Below the pieces are notes generated by a model. It searched no databases, had not been told where the DNA came from, and saw only the letters and a program-made list of their open reading frames with translations. From Gymnorhina tibicen (Eukaryota > Chordata > Aves > Passeriformes > Artamidae): a DNA stretch of 64,000 nt. Below, in pieces: positions 1-11,200 of the stretch. The first letter of the stretch is position 1. Each line of letters opens with the position of its first letter. Both the position numbers and the translations under genes were made by a program. The stretch spans positions 1,178,001 to 1,242,000 of the forward strand of contig VXAZ01001836.1 in NCBI GenBank assembly GCA_013399875.1. Reading direction: 5' to 3'.

Positions 1-87
1 TCTGCCATCTCCCCATGTGTGCTCCAGTGAGACATCCTCCCCCTTCCTCTCCACATACTTTTAACTCAGTTCATTTCAAACGCTTTA

Positions 88-381
88 TTAGCATGACAAG
101 CTAAACAAGTTTTGACAAAGGGGAAGGGAGGCAGAGCCCCTTGAGTCTCCGTCTGAGGCTGACAGAGTGACTCCAGCCTTTGCTTCCCATGGGGTTTTGC
201 CTCGCACTGAAGTAGCCATCCTGCCTGTCAGGCATATTCTCTCCACTCCTTCACCAAGGTAAATCACTGGACCAGGAGGGCCCTTCAGTCTCTGCTCCAC
301 AGCAGCACTCATGCTGGATTTAGCACCCATTGGGGTGAAGACTTTACAGGGAGCTTTGGCAGGGCTCATGTGAGGCTGCCA
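88..381 (-). other. Weak candidate terminal exon of an unknown minus-strand gene
   Basis: On the minus strand a good pyrimidine-rich acceptor (tttctcctcctggcag) opens an exon near 381. About 97 codons follow, including APCKVFTPMGAKSSMSAAVE. The stop TAA (90-88) overlaps an AATAAA (89-84), with GT-rich sequence beyond. Acceptor, frame and polyadenylation signal together look like a last exon. Against it, I do not recognise the protein, it has no EGF repeats as DLK2 would, and I could not find convincing partner exons between 400 and 3,840. Confidence 0.2.
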
Positions 382-399
382 GGAGGAGAAACCGTGCAG

Positions 400-3300
400 T
401 GCTGGGGCAGCTCCTTCTGTAGGGAGCTGGCTTTGAGGAGCAGTGGTATCTGTGGTGTGGTCCCAGCCGGGAACTGAATTTTTCTGGAAAAAATACCCTG
501 TATAAGGTCACAGCCCGATACCTGGTCCCTTGCAGAGCCCTGGAACTGTATGGAGTAAGAGTTGGAGGCACCTGTACAGGGCTCAGTGCAAGAGCTGGGA
601 TCGTGGCATGGAGCTGGCGGTGAGCAGAGAAATGAGTGGGATGCCACAAACAAATACTTGAGGTCAGAAAATCCCGATTTCAGCTGCCTGCCCCCAGGAG
701 TGATGCAGCCAGCACAAAGTGAGTGCAAAGAGCACAAATACACCACTGCCAGGCTCCGCGCTCTGTGCCTCACATCGAAGTACTGCACCTGGGCAAGAGG
801 CAAGAGCTCACTGTTGCTGCACAATTTTGTGGCTAGTTAGAAATGGCCAGTAGGGGTCACTGATATATATTTATTTTATTCTATTTTTATACACACACAT
901 TTATAAATACATAAAAGGCATGCATAGGCAGCAATTGTAATGGGCAACTGTTGATGTGCAGTGTATTCTTTAAGCATATAGGTTGGGGGAAAGTGCCCCT
1001 ATGTATGTCTGAAATACCAGTGCGAGCTGTATGTCGTGCTCTGCTCAAACCCCATGATGGCATGAAATCACCAAGCTGTGCCAAGCCAGGATGCTGCAAT
1101 GGTGGATTTTTGTTGTTGTTCCCCAGTTCTGCCTTCATCTTCCATTTCATATTGCCTGAGGTGCTTTGAGAGAGATTCAAGAGATTCAGAGATTCAAGCC
1201 TTGAGGGCAGGATATTGTGTCTGCTCATCTTTCTGTGCAGTGCCCAGCACAACTACATCCCAACCACGATGGTACCTTTGGGCAGTCCCATAAGACAAAC
1301 AGCATTTTGGGTTGGGATGGGTTACCACTGTTTTGTTCTTCAGCCACTGATGCTGGGGAATGTGTTTGCTTCTGAAAAGACTCCAATGTTTTTTTGAGTG
1401 TTGAATCTCTATGAAACTCAAAATTGAGTCCCAGCCCTCACTCTTACATAGTGGGATGGACTGAACTATACACGTGGCTATGTTGTTAGCAACTGTTTTA
1501 TTGGTGGGTTGGTTGTATTTGTCTGGTAGGTGTATGCTCCAGGCGTACTGGCAGAAGGTGCTTGGCTGTCCAATTTGGCATCCACAGACTTGTTTGACTG
1601 TCACAGGCTGGCAGTATTTCACGGATCTTATTGTTCCTGAAATGCTGTTAGTTTTGGGTGCTGAGCTCCTCTTGTATTGGCATATCCCAGAGTGAAAACT
1701 TTGCTCAAAATAAGACTCAGGTCTTTTGATTTTGGTGGGCTCAGCCCATCCATGAAACCTCTTTTGCCTCTGAGGTTTCCCAGCTGATGTCTACTGGGGA
1801 ATCCTCTGTGCAACTGGAGTTAGAGAAATAGCGGAGAAGGCAGGTGATTCCTAAGAATCCCTTCAGCTCTGCAGCATCCAAGTTGGAGAAAATGGGACTT
1901 CATGCAACTCTCAGGCAGGTGACAGCCTCCAAGTCAGCCACCAAGCGGTTGTCCAGCACCCGCCATCTTCCCCAGTTGACCACGTTTGATGGCAAACTTG
2001 AGAGGACCAAGCCTGCACTGCCTTCTTCTGGTGGAGAGACATTATTTCTGGCACCTCCTTTTTCACTGGCCAAGACTTTAAGCACTTCAGAGGGATTTGT
2101 CCCTCCACAGGGTGGCACCTGCCCCTCCAGGGGTTCGTTTTATTCAGTTACAAGGGTCTATATAAAGTCCTGCCTGCTGGAAAGTATTTTGAAGAGATTC
2201 CTCCCTGCTCTTCACTAAGGGTCATAAATTCAGCTGGTATTTGAGAGAATCTCAAATGTACTTCCAGGACTGTTTGCTGAGGGCTTTACATCCGCCAGAG
2301 GCCCCTTAAAATAAAAGGATTATTGGGAGTCAAGTGTTAGATTACCTGGTGCTTGTTAATTGAACTTCAGAGGCTTTAGCGAGCAACTGGCTCTAGCAGG
2401 GAGCTGCACTTTGGTATTAATGGTGTTATATAAATGAATATAATGTAACCTAACGTCATGCTTCCGCATCATGTCAGATCTCTGGGCTCAGAGCAATGGT
2501 GAGTCCAGCTCACAAGCATACCGGATATGGGGAAAGGCAGGGTGGAAGTATGTGTAGAGGAAGAAGGATTGGGAATCAAGGCCTTCGGGATCTAAGGAAA
2601 GAGTGTTTTTTGGTGCTCGGAGCAGGTGACTGGTGCTCAGCCAGCCCGAGTCGAGTTCCTGTCTCCCTTTGGCAGTCTGACCTTGAGATCTGATTTTGAG
2701 AAGAGTCGAGTTTAATGGAAGAAGTAAATGACAAGACCATCTGAAAATCAGCCTCTGTTCTTCCCGCAGGGCCCGTTTCACCTAGACTTGCAAAAAGCTT
2801 GAAGATCCTACTCTGACAAGTCACTAAAAGAAAGCAAAGTACTCTAATCATTGCTGCCATCAATGCTCACCCACGGAAACCTGAACAGACCACAACTGTG
2901 AAAGCTCCAAGGCAGCGAGGCCCGGTGGAAATGAGAAACCTCATCAGCTATGAAAATTTCATCAGCTGGCGCTGTGGAAGCAAGAATCTGGAAGTGCAGA
3001 GCAGATGGGCAGCCTGGATTCTTGGAGGCATTGTCCTTCTGCTTGTTATCTGACTCCGGCACAGGGAGGATTCGGAGAATTTATGGGGGCACAAGTACCG
3101 AAGGCTTTCTTGAAATATCCCTGGCTGACGCGTGGTGTGGTGCAGACGGCACTTGCTGGGTGCTCAGCAGACGTTTTTGCCCAATATTCCCAAGGTCATG
3201 GAAGTGGGGTCCTGCTGAGCACCTGCCTTTCATTGTGTAAGAGAGGGGACCATTGGGCAGAGTTTGCAGCACTGTGAGCCTGGTACTACCTGAAAGTAAA

Positions 3301-3840
3301 TCTGAAGGCTTTGTAAACATAGCAGTACATTGAAGAACATCATGTAAATTCTATGAGGACTTTTCTGAACCAGGCAAATTTCCTCTGAACTAGGCTCCAT
3401 TATTTACTGTGTGAATCATCAGTTCATGAGATGTTTGTGAAAGAAAGTATAACAGGAAATAGAAGCAGAGGGTGAGTAAGTCTATGCACTGGGCACGAGA
3501 AGCAATGGAAAAAGTACCTGTCTGAGCTCAGAGCTGAATAAATAGGTGATTTGGTTAGAAATTAAAACGTACCGATTTTCAAAGACCCAAGACTAGAACA
3601 ATACAGTAGAAGATTTTTCAAATGAATACCAAAGCACATTCCCAAATTGTGTCGGGGTTTGACTAGCTTTTGCCTGGTACACGCTGTCCTCAGCTCCTCT
3701 CCTTTAAGGAGCAGACAGCTGTCCTTGGGAGGTTTCAGGTAGATTTCTCCATTTACTATTCTACCCTTCTCCCTCCCTTTCCACGTGGATCCACGGGTGG
3801 GTTTGTATTTCCCTAGTGACAGGCTGGGATACACCCCAGG
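400..3840. other. Apparently non-coding sequence upstream of the CpG island
   Basis: I see no recognisable exon or repeat family. Open frames at 1844-2218 (plus) and 1900-2118 (minus) overlap each other and have no splice or family support. Confidence 0.4.
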
Positions 3841-4560
3841 CTATTGGGTTGTTTCTCAGAACACGGGGCACGTAGGAAGGGGCAGGAGTTGATCCCGAAC
3901 CCTGGCACTGACACCGGCAGGTGCCGTCCCGCCGCCGCTCAGGGTGTTCCCAGGTCCCGGGGCAGGTGGGAAGGGGCAGGACCCGGTCCCGGACCCCGGC
4001 ACTGGCAGCTCCGCTCCCGCCGCCCCTCGCGCTGCCGGGACCGCCCGGCCCCGCCCCGCCCCGCCCCGCCNCGCAAAGTCACTGGGACCCCCGGTGGAGC
4101 CGAGCCCGACCGGGTCAGAGCCAGGCTGGGGCTCCGGGGGCGGGGAGCGGGAAACGCGACCGGCTGGGGACCAAGCCCCGGGCGGGGCCCCCTACGCCCC
4201 CGGGCCTCTCTGGCCTTCCCGGGCGGGCTTCGGGCGGCGCCCAGCGAGCGGGGTGGGCCTTTCTGTCCACGTGTGTGGCGAGGAATTGTACAGTTCCCCG
4301 AGGACAGCGGGTCCGGGCGGGGCGCACCGTGGGCAGGGGGGGTCAGCCAGGTGGGGCGGGGACCGGGTGCGGGAGGGCGGCGAGGCCACAGCCCCGTCCC
4401 CAAGGAAGGGACGCTCCCCGTGGGGAACGGTGGTGGTGCCACTGCCTCAGCCATCAGGGCATTACGGAGCTCTCCCTTCCAGGGAGAGAGCCGTGTCGTC
4501 GGGGAACAGCGCAGGCACGGATTCGGCAGGCAGAACCTGGTCCACGCAGGGTGTAGCCGT
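3841..4560. promoter_or_regulatory. CpG island, probable TJAP1 promoter
   Basis: About 700 bp is strongly GC- and CpG-rich and stands out sharply from flanks near 45% GC. It includes a (CCCCG) run at about 4047-4070 that would bind Sp1/KLF-type factors and is interrupted by an undetermined base at 4071. It is the only CpG island upstream of TJAP1 in the window, so I infer that it is the TJAP1 promoter with a non-coding exon 1. No optimal donor is obvious; CCAG/GTGGGG near 4351 is one option. Because such islands are often divergent, it could also serve a minus-strand transcript. Confidence 0.55.
3865..4030. repeat. Imperfect tandem duplication, 94-bp offset
   Basis: Two adjacent copies share GGGGCA(C/G)GT(A/G)GGAAGGGGCAGG, then a cccGaACCCtGGCACTG-like core, then a CCGCCGCC-rich end. 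The first copy starts at 3865 and the second at 3959. The duplication forms the upstream edge of the CpG island. Confidence 0.7.
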
Positions 4561-4572
4561 TTCTGAGTGATG

Positions 4573-4609
4573 GAGAGTTAGGTAGTGTGACAGAGAGTTA
4601 GGTGGTGTG
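4573..4609 (+). repeat. Two 20-bp tandem units
   Basis: GAGAGTTAGGTAGTGTG at 4573 and GAGAGTTAGGTGGTGTG at 4593 differ by one base and are spaced 20 bp apart, just downstream of the CpG island. Confidence 0.7.
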
Positions 4610-5160
4610 GGGGATGAGAAAGCAATATCAGTGCAGGGAGTGTTGCTGGATTAGGAGCTGTGAAGTGGAACAAGTCTGGGCCAGCATGTGTGGTAAAGAA
4701 CCAGAGTGTAACTGGCAGAGGCAGGGTTGGAAAAGAAGAATCAGCATTCCTTTGGTACCAAACTCGGCAGGGGTTAACGGGAAATTCTCTACCAGCCTGG
4801 ACATCCTCTCTAGGGATGCTTCCCCCTGTAGAACTAGTGTGCAGCCTCTGGGAACATGGGGAGACTTTAAAGGAAAACAGGTGAATGGTAAATACTATAC
4901 TGCTTCTGGCTCTGAGCTTGAGCACTCTGCATAGAGCAGAGTAAAAGACTGAGTGCTCATACACAGATTTTTAGGTGCGCAGGAGGTTGGATTGGTAGGC
5001 GTCAGGGTGTGCAAATGATACACAAATCTGGCAAGGCTGAGAATGACCTAGATCTGAGAGATGCCAGGTGGATCTTGTCCACTGAAAAGAATCATCCATC
5101 ACATGTAGATAGTTCTGTGCCAGTGAAAGCTTTTCAGAGCTATGCATTTCTGTTTTACAG

Positions 5161-5235
5161 ATTCAGAGAAGGAACCGGGATAAAGGGCCTACATAAGATG
5201 AAGCAATGAATCCGTACTGAAGCATCAGACAGCAG
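5161..5235 (+). other. Candidate non-coding 5' exon (75 bp)
   Basis: It is preceded by a strong acceptor (tgcatttctgttttacag) and followed by a strong donor (AGCAG then GTAAGAAA). It contains stops in all frames relevant to a TJAP1 start, so it would be 5' UTR. It lies 0.6 kb after the CpG island. Support comes only from splice signals. Confidence 0.3.
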
Positions 5236-8200
5236 GTAAGAAAGCCAGGAATGAGCTGATGCTGAGTCAGGCTGTGTTCTTTTGGTACTACTCAAATTTC
5301 TTGAGAATATGTGAACCACATACCTGAAAAACTGTCCCTCTGTGTGTTGTTCTCTGCGTCATAGTAGGCCTGTGTTGCCAGAATTGAGAGGCTAGGGGTG
5401 TCAGTGAAATGGGAGTGACCCTGAGAAATTCAGCAAGAGCTTCTGGGAAGAAAAGGTCAATTAAAGATGTAAGCCAGTGCTCTTGACATGCCATCCGGGA
5501 AAGCAGTCTTAAATGTGCTCGATCAGTGCCAAAGTAGCCATGCTGTCTCTATAGTTCACAAGAGGTCAGCCCAGCCATAATCCAAATGAAATCCTTTCTG
5601 ATGATCCTGCTCTTGCAATAATTGCAATATCAAAGTTAGGTGATTCTAGTGACCTTCTGTTCTGTCAGGTTATTTGTTCCACCGCATTGTTTTTTCCACA
5701 CAAATTTTAACTGTTCCCGTGATGGGTGGTGCAGGTGTACCTTTCTGTCCTCTCCTGAACTCACTGTTGAGATCCAGTTTAGAGGAGCAGTTGTTTGGTA
5801 CCCAGTAGCTGGTCTTTTGATTGTACACTGTCACATCACCTTTATAACAACTCCTTTCTCTCTTCTTTACTTCCTAGTGAATCACTGCAGAAAGCACCTC
5901 TATCCCAGCAGTACTTTGCATACAGTGTGATTTAGTTTCTGGGTGTTAAATCAGCATTTAAGCTATCAGTCTTAGCTGTGGTATCAAGAGGAGTTTTTCA
6001 TTCCTTCCCCAGGCACCCAATGCTCTTGAAATCCTGTGAATGCATTTCAGCAGGGCCAATGGAGTTCCAAAGTGCAGCCCATGGCTATCTTCATCTTTAA
6101 TATTAACAAGGCATTGGGTCAGGAGGGTATGAGTTACTTGCCAAGACCTGTTGCCTCTTCACTCTCCAAACCAGCTTTCTGAACTAAAGATGACCTTGCA
6201 TGCTTTTCCACTCTGTTTCAAGTTGTTTGTTGGCTGCTGCTAAGTCACTTGCTTTGCAGCCAACAAACCCTCAATTCTTATCTCTGCCATCCACTCTAAA
6301 TACAGTTGTGGTGTAGCTTGTCAGGGAGATAGACTAAAGCCTTGAAAAAGGTGTATTCTTTTGAAAGTCTGCCTGCTTCTTGTCCTGGAGCAGAACAAAT
6401 CAAGTCAGATGGGATGAATGATTTTTGGTCGGCATGCTGGTCTGAATGGTACCAGAACTGGCTTGGAGAAAGGGATGTGGCAGCTGGTGTGGTATATAAA
6501 GTGGTTTTAAAAAGGTGAAGAAAGCCAAGCTATTTGAGCAGTAGCAAAATAAACAAGTTTTAGTAAAATGTAACTGTATTTTTTGGTAGTTGATTTCATA
6601 CTTATGAGTCTTGGAGGCTGATGGTTTTTCTGAAGGTGAGCTCCCTAACCTGTTAAAATGTCTGCTGTGTTTTATGGAGAATCCACTGGAAACTGGATTC
6701 TGAGATTTCCATGTATCACCACATCTACAGCGCAGACCTAAGAAACAGTTCTGGAAGTTAGGTCCTGACAAATTTACTGTGTTGTGTATTTGTTATCATG
6801 CGCCTCGCTTCTCCAGCAAAGAGTGACAGCAGAACTCTCTGCCTTACATGTTGCTGGAAGAAATACAACATGTAGAGGTCTCAAATGAGCCTGCACGTGA
6901 TACAGATTGAGGGTAGGATTCCTCTGCTAATAAATGAGGGTCTGGCTTGACACCTTTTTGATTCATCTTACTCTTTTTGCTGGGCTTGTCAGGATCTGGA
7001 ATTGTTGTAATAGAGCAGATTTTCTTGACTGTTTGACTTGATTCATGCTTTGAGAGTAAATTTAAGGTCCTCAAACTGGGTATATTCATCTCCTTGCTTG
7101 AAGGCTTTTGGTTGGGAAGATATCTCCTTTCTGTATGACACCCTGAGCTTTGGAGAGAGAATGCTTGTTAGCATTCATGCCAGCTGTGTGTATTTCAAAT
7201 CACTAGTAACTGGGTAAATATGATCCTTTCTGAGATTCATTTTACGCAGGACTGCAAAGGAACTATGTGTGTAACCTATGCAAACAGGACTAATGCCTTA
7301 GGGCATGAAATCATCCATCCTGTTTCCCTGCCAGTTCCCCTACCTGAGGGCTTTTCCTTAGATCTAGATTGGCTGGGTCTGTAATTGTAGTAGGAAGAAT
7401 GTTACTTTTAAAAGTTGAAATACCTTCACAGCTGGTTGGAGGGGAAGGGCGATGCTATGGTCAGAAAGATACCTAATTCCTGCCGTGGTTTTATTGTGTT
7501 CAGATCATTACTGTTTCTTACTCTTTGTTCTTTGGTTGGAAAATATGATTAACACCAGTCTTACTAGGATGAACCCGTAAGTGTCTAGGTGCTTGGATAC
7601 TGTGGTGTTGAATGCTTTAGTAAAGCTCGGTGGAGGAGAAATGAAAAGGATATTTCAAGCTGTGACTTCAAAAAGAAGCAGACCCCTGTGTGATCTGTTG
7701 TCCTGTGTATTCTGTAGCACGGTGAAATTGCTGAGGAGTGCGAGTCAGGCCCTGCCTTGTTCAAGGCAAGTGGGTACTCTAAGACCTCACCATTTTTGCC
7801 TTCCCAGGAGCTATTTGCTTGTTTTGCTCACATGTCCAACCTTGCCTGAATCTTTTTGACTTCAAGGACAATTTTCTCTTTTTTCCTTCTTTGTTTGTTC
7901 CATACTCAGAAACTGTTCTCTTCATTGTCAGGATGTTTATGTATGGTTTTATTCCAAATGTGCTCAGCCAGAGAGGGCCAAAAGCAGCAGCTTGCAGGAT
8001 GTTTCATAGTTGGAATGACATGAGCCACCCTCTCCGGAGTGTCCTTCTGGGAGCTGCGCTTAGGAAGGAAATGGCGTGGAAAACCATGTAGGAGTGTGAG
8101 AATGGCTTTGCAGTGGTTGGAATGCACTATAAGCGTCACTTGGGTGGGCTCAGTTTTCTTCTGCTTTTCAACAGTGTTGGGTGCCAAGTCTGAGGAAGAC

Positions 8201-11200
8201 TGCTGTGCAGGGGTAAAGGAGCTGGAATGTATTCTTCAGTTGAGGTGAATGCAATTCAGTGAAACTGATAGGCATCAAACTGAATAATGATTTTAAAGTA
8301 TTTTCACATGATGTCTAACCTGTGGAAATTCACTACCACATAATAGCACTGAGGCTAAGAGCTGAGCGGGATTCAGAAAAGATCAAGCACTTAGGAGTAG
8401 AAATGTTCAGACTTGCTTTAGCTAAAGAACTTGTTTTAGAAGGTGTATTTTTCAGACATAATCCAATTTCTTAACAGGTAAAGGTTTGAAGAAAGGGCAG
8501 TGTGTTCCATAATTGTCCACTGAAGCTTCTTGCTCCATCTACTAAACCACCTTAATGAATTGGCCTGTGTCAGGGGCAAGGTATTGAATCACTTACATGC
8601 TATGTTAGGTTGCTCGCTGACCTTGCTTTTTGTGGTAACTGCATTAGGAAAAAAAAAAAATCACCAACCAAAGAACAAATCCACAAAGCACTGCAGCTGC
8701 TCTGATTAGTCCTGGTAGTTGAGGATTTTAAGCTGATGAAGAGCAGGGACTGTGGAAAGATAGTGCGGTGCATAGAGGAGGACTGTCTTACTGATGAACA
8801 TGGAGACATGTAGCTATTGTCTTTTCATGCTGAGTGGTCAGGCAAAGCACTTGGTGCTTCTTTCTTTTGCTTGTAAGAGGGAAAAGAATGTGGAGTTTGG
8901 CCTCTCCACATTGCAGTCTTGTTGTGGACTTTAGTCTGTAAGGTGTCTGAAAGGCAGGCCTTTAAGGCTGTTGAAGTGAGTTCTGGTATGTTGTAGCATG
9001 AGCCTTAGTGTACTAATGTCTGTGAAGACAGTCTGTGTGTTGTGCTCATGTCCAGTCTGTTGAGGATCAGGAGAATCATCAGTGCTGCAAGTAGGTGTAA
9101 ATTCCATTTGATGCATAGGCTAATAAAGATAAGTGGCAGTGGCATGAAGATATGTATAAAAAGCTGTGTGTTTGTAATGTTTGCCTAAATGCTGGGGGAA
9201 CTGAAGGAAATAGTCTATATGTATTTTTTCAGAGACAGAAGCAGGATATGTAAACCTCAAGATCCCCATATGGGCCCTATGGGCTTCTCTGGGAACAACA
9301 TGTGCTTTAGGGCACAACTTAAGCCTTTCGTGGCAGGCCTAACAGCTGTGAATAAAAGATTACTGAGTTTCATAGAAGTTCTGTGTTGCTGATAAAGTGA
9401 AATGGGTCAGGATTGGAAAGTAAGTTTTCCTACAAGGCTTAGACTGGTTTTTAGGCAGAGAGTATCTGACCAGCTTCTGGTGGCAAGAGAGAACTGGTTT
9501 AAATTTTTGATTTCTTAACGGTCAGCAAATTCAGAACTGGAAGTCTCACAGTGACTTCTATGTCTTTGGTTGAGTTCTGTATTTGTATTTTAGCTCTGTG
9601 ATAAAGCTGGCTTTGGTAGGAGTCGTAACTGCATTTTCTTACTCTTGTGTTTAAAGTCTCAGTTGTCCAGCTGCATTAATGTAACACTCATGCACAAATG
9701 TTCTGAAATCAAAAGAGACAGATGAAGTAGTCTCTCTAACTATTGAGGAATTACACACAGGCTCATAAAAAGCCTTAGGCGAGTTTTACTTTATAGCATT
9801 TGTTTCAAAAGAATATAAGTTATTTTCCCAAGGTAATAATTAGATAATCGTTGTGGCTGTAAGGTTTTTGACCATTATTTTGGCATATGCTACTCAGAGT
9901 AGCTGGTTTTAGACTTGCTTATGTCTTGCTTCACAAGCTTTCTGCAATTTCCAAAGATGCCTTGCTGCTCTGTCTCCTAAATCAGATTTCTTCCTGCAGC
10001 TTTAGTGTTCATTAGTGATGACTCTGCTGCTGCCCAACGGGAAGGTTAAAAATATTCTAGGGAGATGAGTTGAAATCTGGTGTCTCTCATGTAACTGAAC
10101 AGTTATTGCAGTTAATGCTACTGTTCTGGGGTTTTTTCCTTGGGTATTTTAATTTAGAATTTTTTCATTATTAATAACTGTTCTCCCTTCTGTTTTATCT
10201 GTGGGAGATTCGTACCCGGTGTATTGTATGAAAAGTATTTTCAAATGGGGGAAAAGAAATAAATGGAAAATGACGGGATTTTTGTGCTTAAAATGAGAGT
10301 TTTTTTAAGTAACCTTTCTTGAGAATGGACTTCAAGCTTACATCCTACCTCTAAGTGCATTTATTATTCTGAGTAGAAAGTGTCTCATGCACTAAAGTAT
10401 GCAAAATATCTTTATTTCCCTTTTAGAATTTAATTTCTAAGCTTTGCTTACAGTACAGTTATGTGAATATTGGGAAATGAAAACTTTGCTCAGAAGGGTT
10501 TTCTCAGGTAACTGCATTTTGCTAGAGATACGCTCTGTTATTAGATGTCTGTGTAGGCACTCAGTCCAATTTCTTGTAGGACTAATATGGAGAGTCATTT
10601 TTGGCAAACATCGCATACCAGTTTGGTTTGATTCCTGAAAGCAAATCACCCTTGCTGGGCTGCAGAATTTTGGTAGATTCTACTTATAAGTGTATTCATT
10701 TTTCCATGATTAGATGATGCCTTTGCAAATAAGTCCCCAGGTGTATCTGAAATGGCTATAACAGAATTCAGTGTCGTCAAGGCCCCAGCTGGATGGGGCT
10801 GTATTACTGTGCAGCTCCAGAGATGATTTACTGCCTGACTGACAACTCACAATATAAACATTAGTCCAAGCATGATCTTGTCCCAAAACCCTGCCTACGC
10901 AGGGAGCCAGGAGTCTTCCTGCCACGCGCCATAAATCGTTTATGGTTTGCTCATGCCCGTACATTTGAAAAGCAGCTGTGTAGTGGGGATTAGCAGTTTG
11001 CAGAAGGCCCGTGTGGGGCTAAATTAGGGTCTCTTGCTCTGGTCGTGAATACCAGTATCAGAATAGCAGGAGTGCTTCTCCGCAGTGGAAGGCAATTTAC
11101 TCTGGGAATGGGGGTGGGTGCAGGGTGTCTGTGAGGGTACAGCAGCCAGGAGAGAGTATTGCAATGCTCCAGTTTGAGCTCTGATGCCTGATTGATAGCT

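Noticed and set aside
3844..4566. 240-codon open frame on the plus strand
   Set aside because: It lies in the CpG island, where stop codons are rare. Three overlapping frames are equally open, and the peptide is Gly/Pro/Arg filler spanning an undetermined base.
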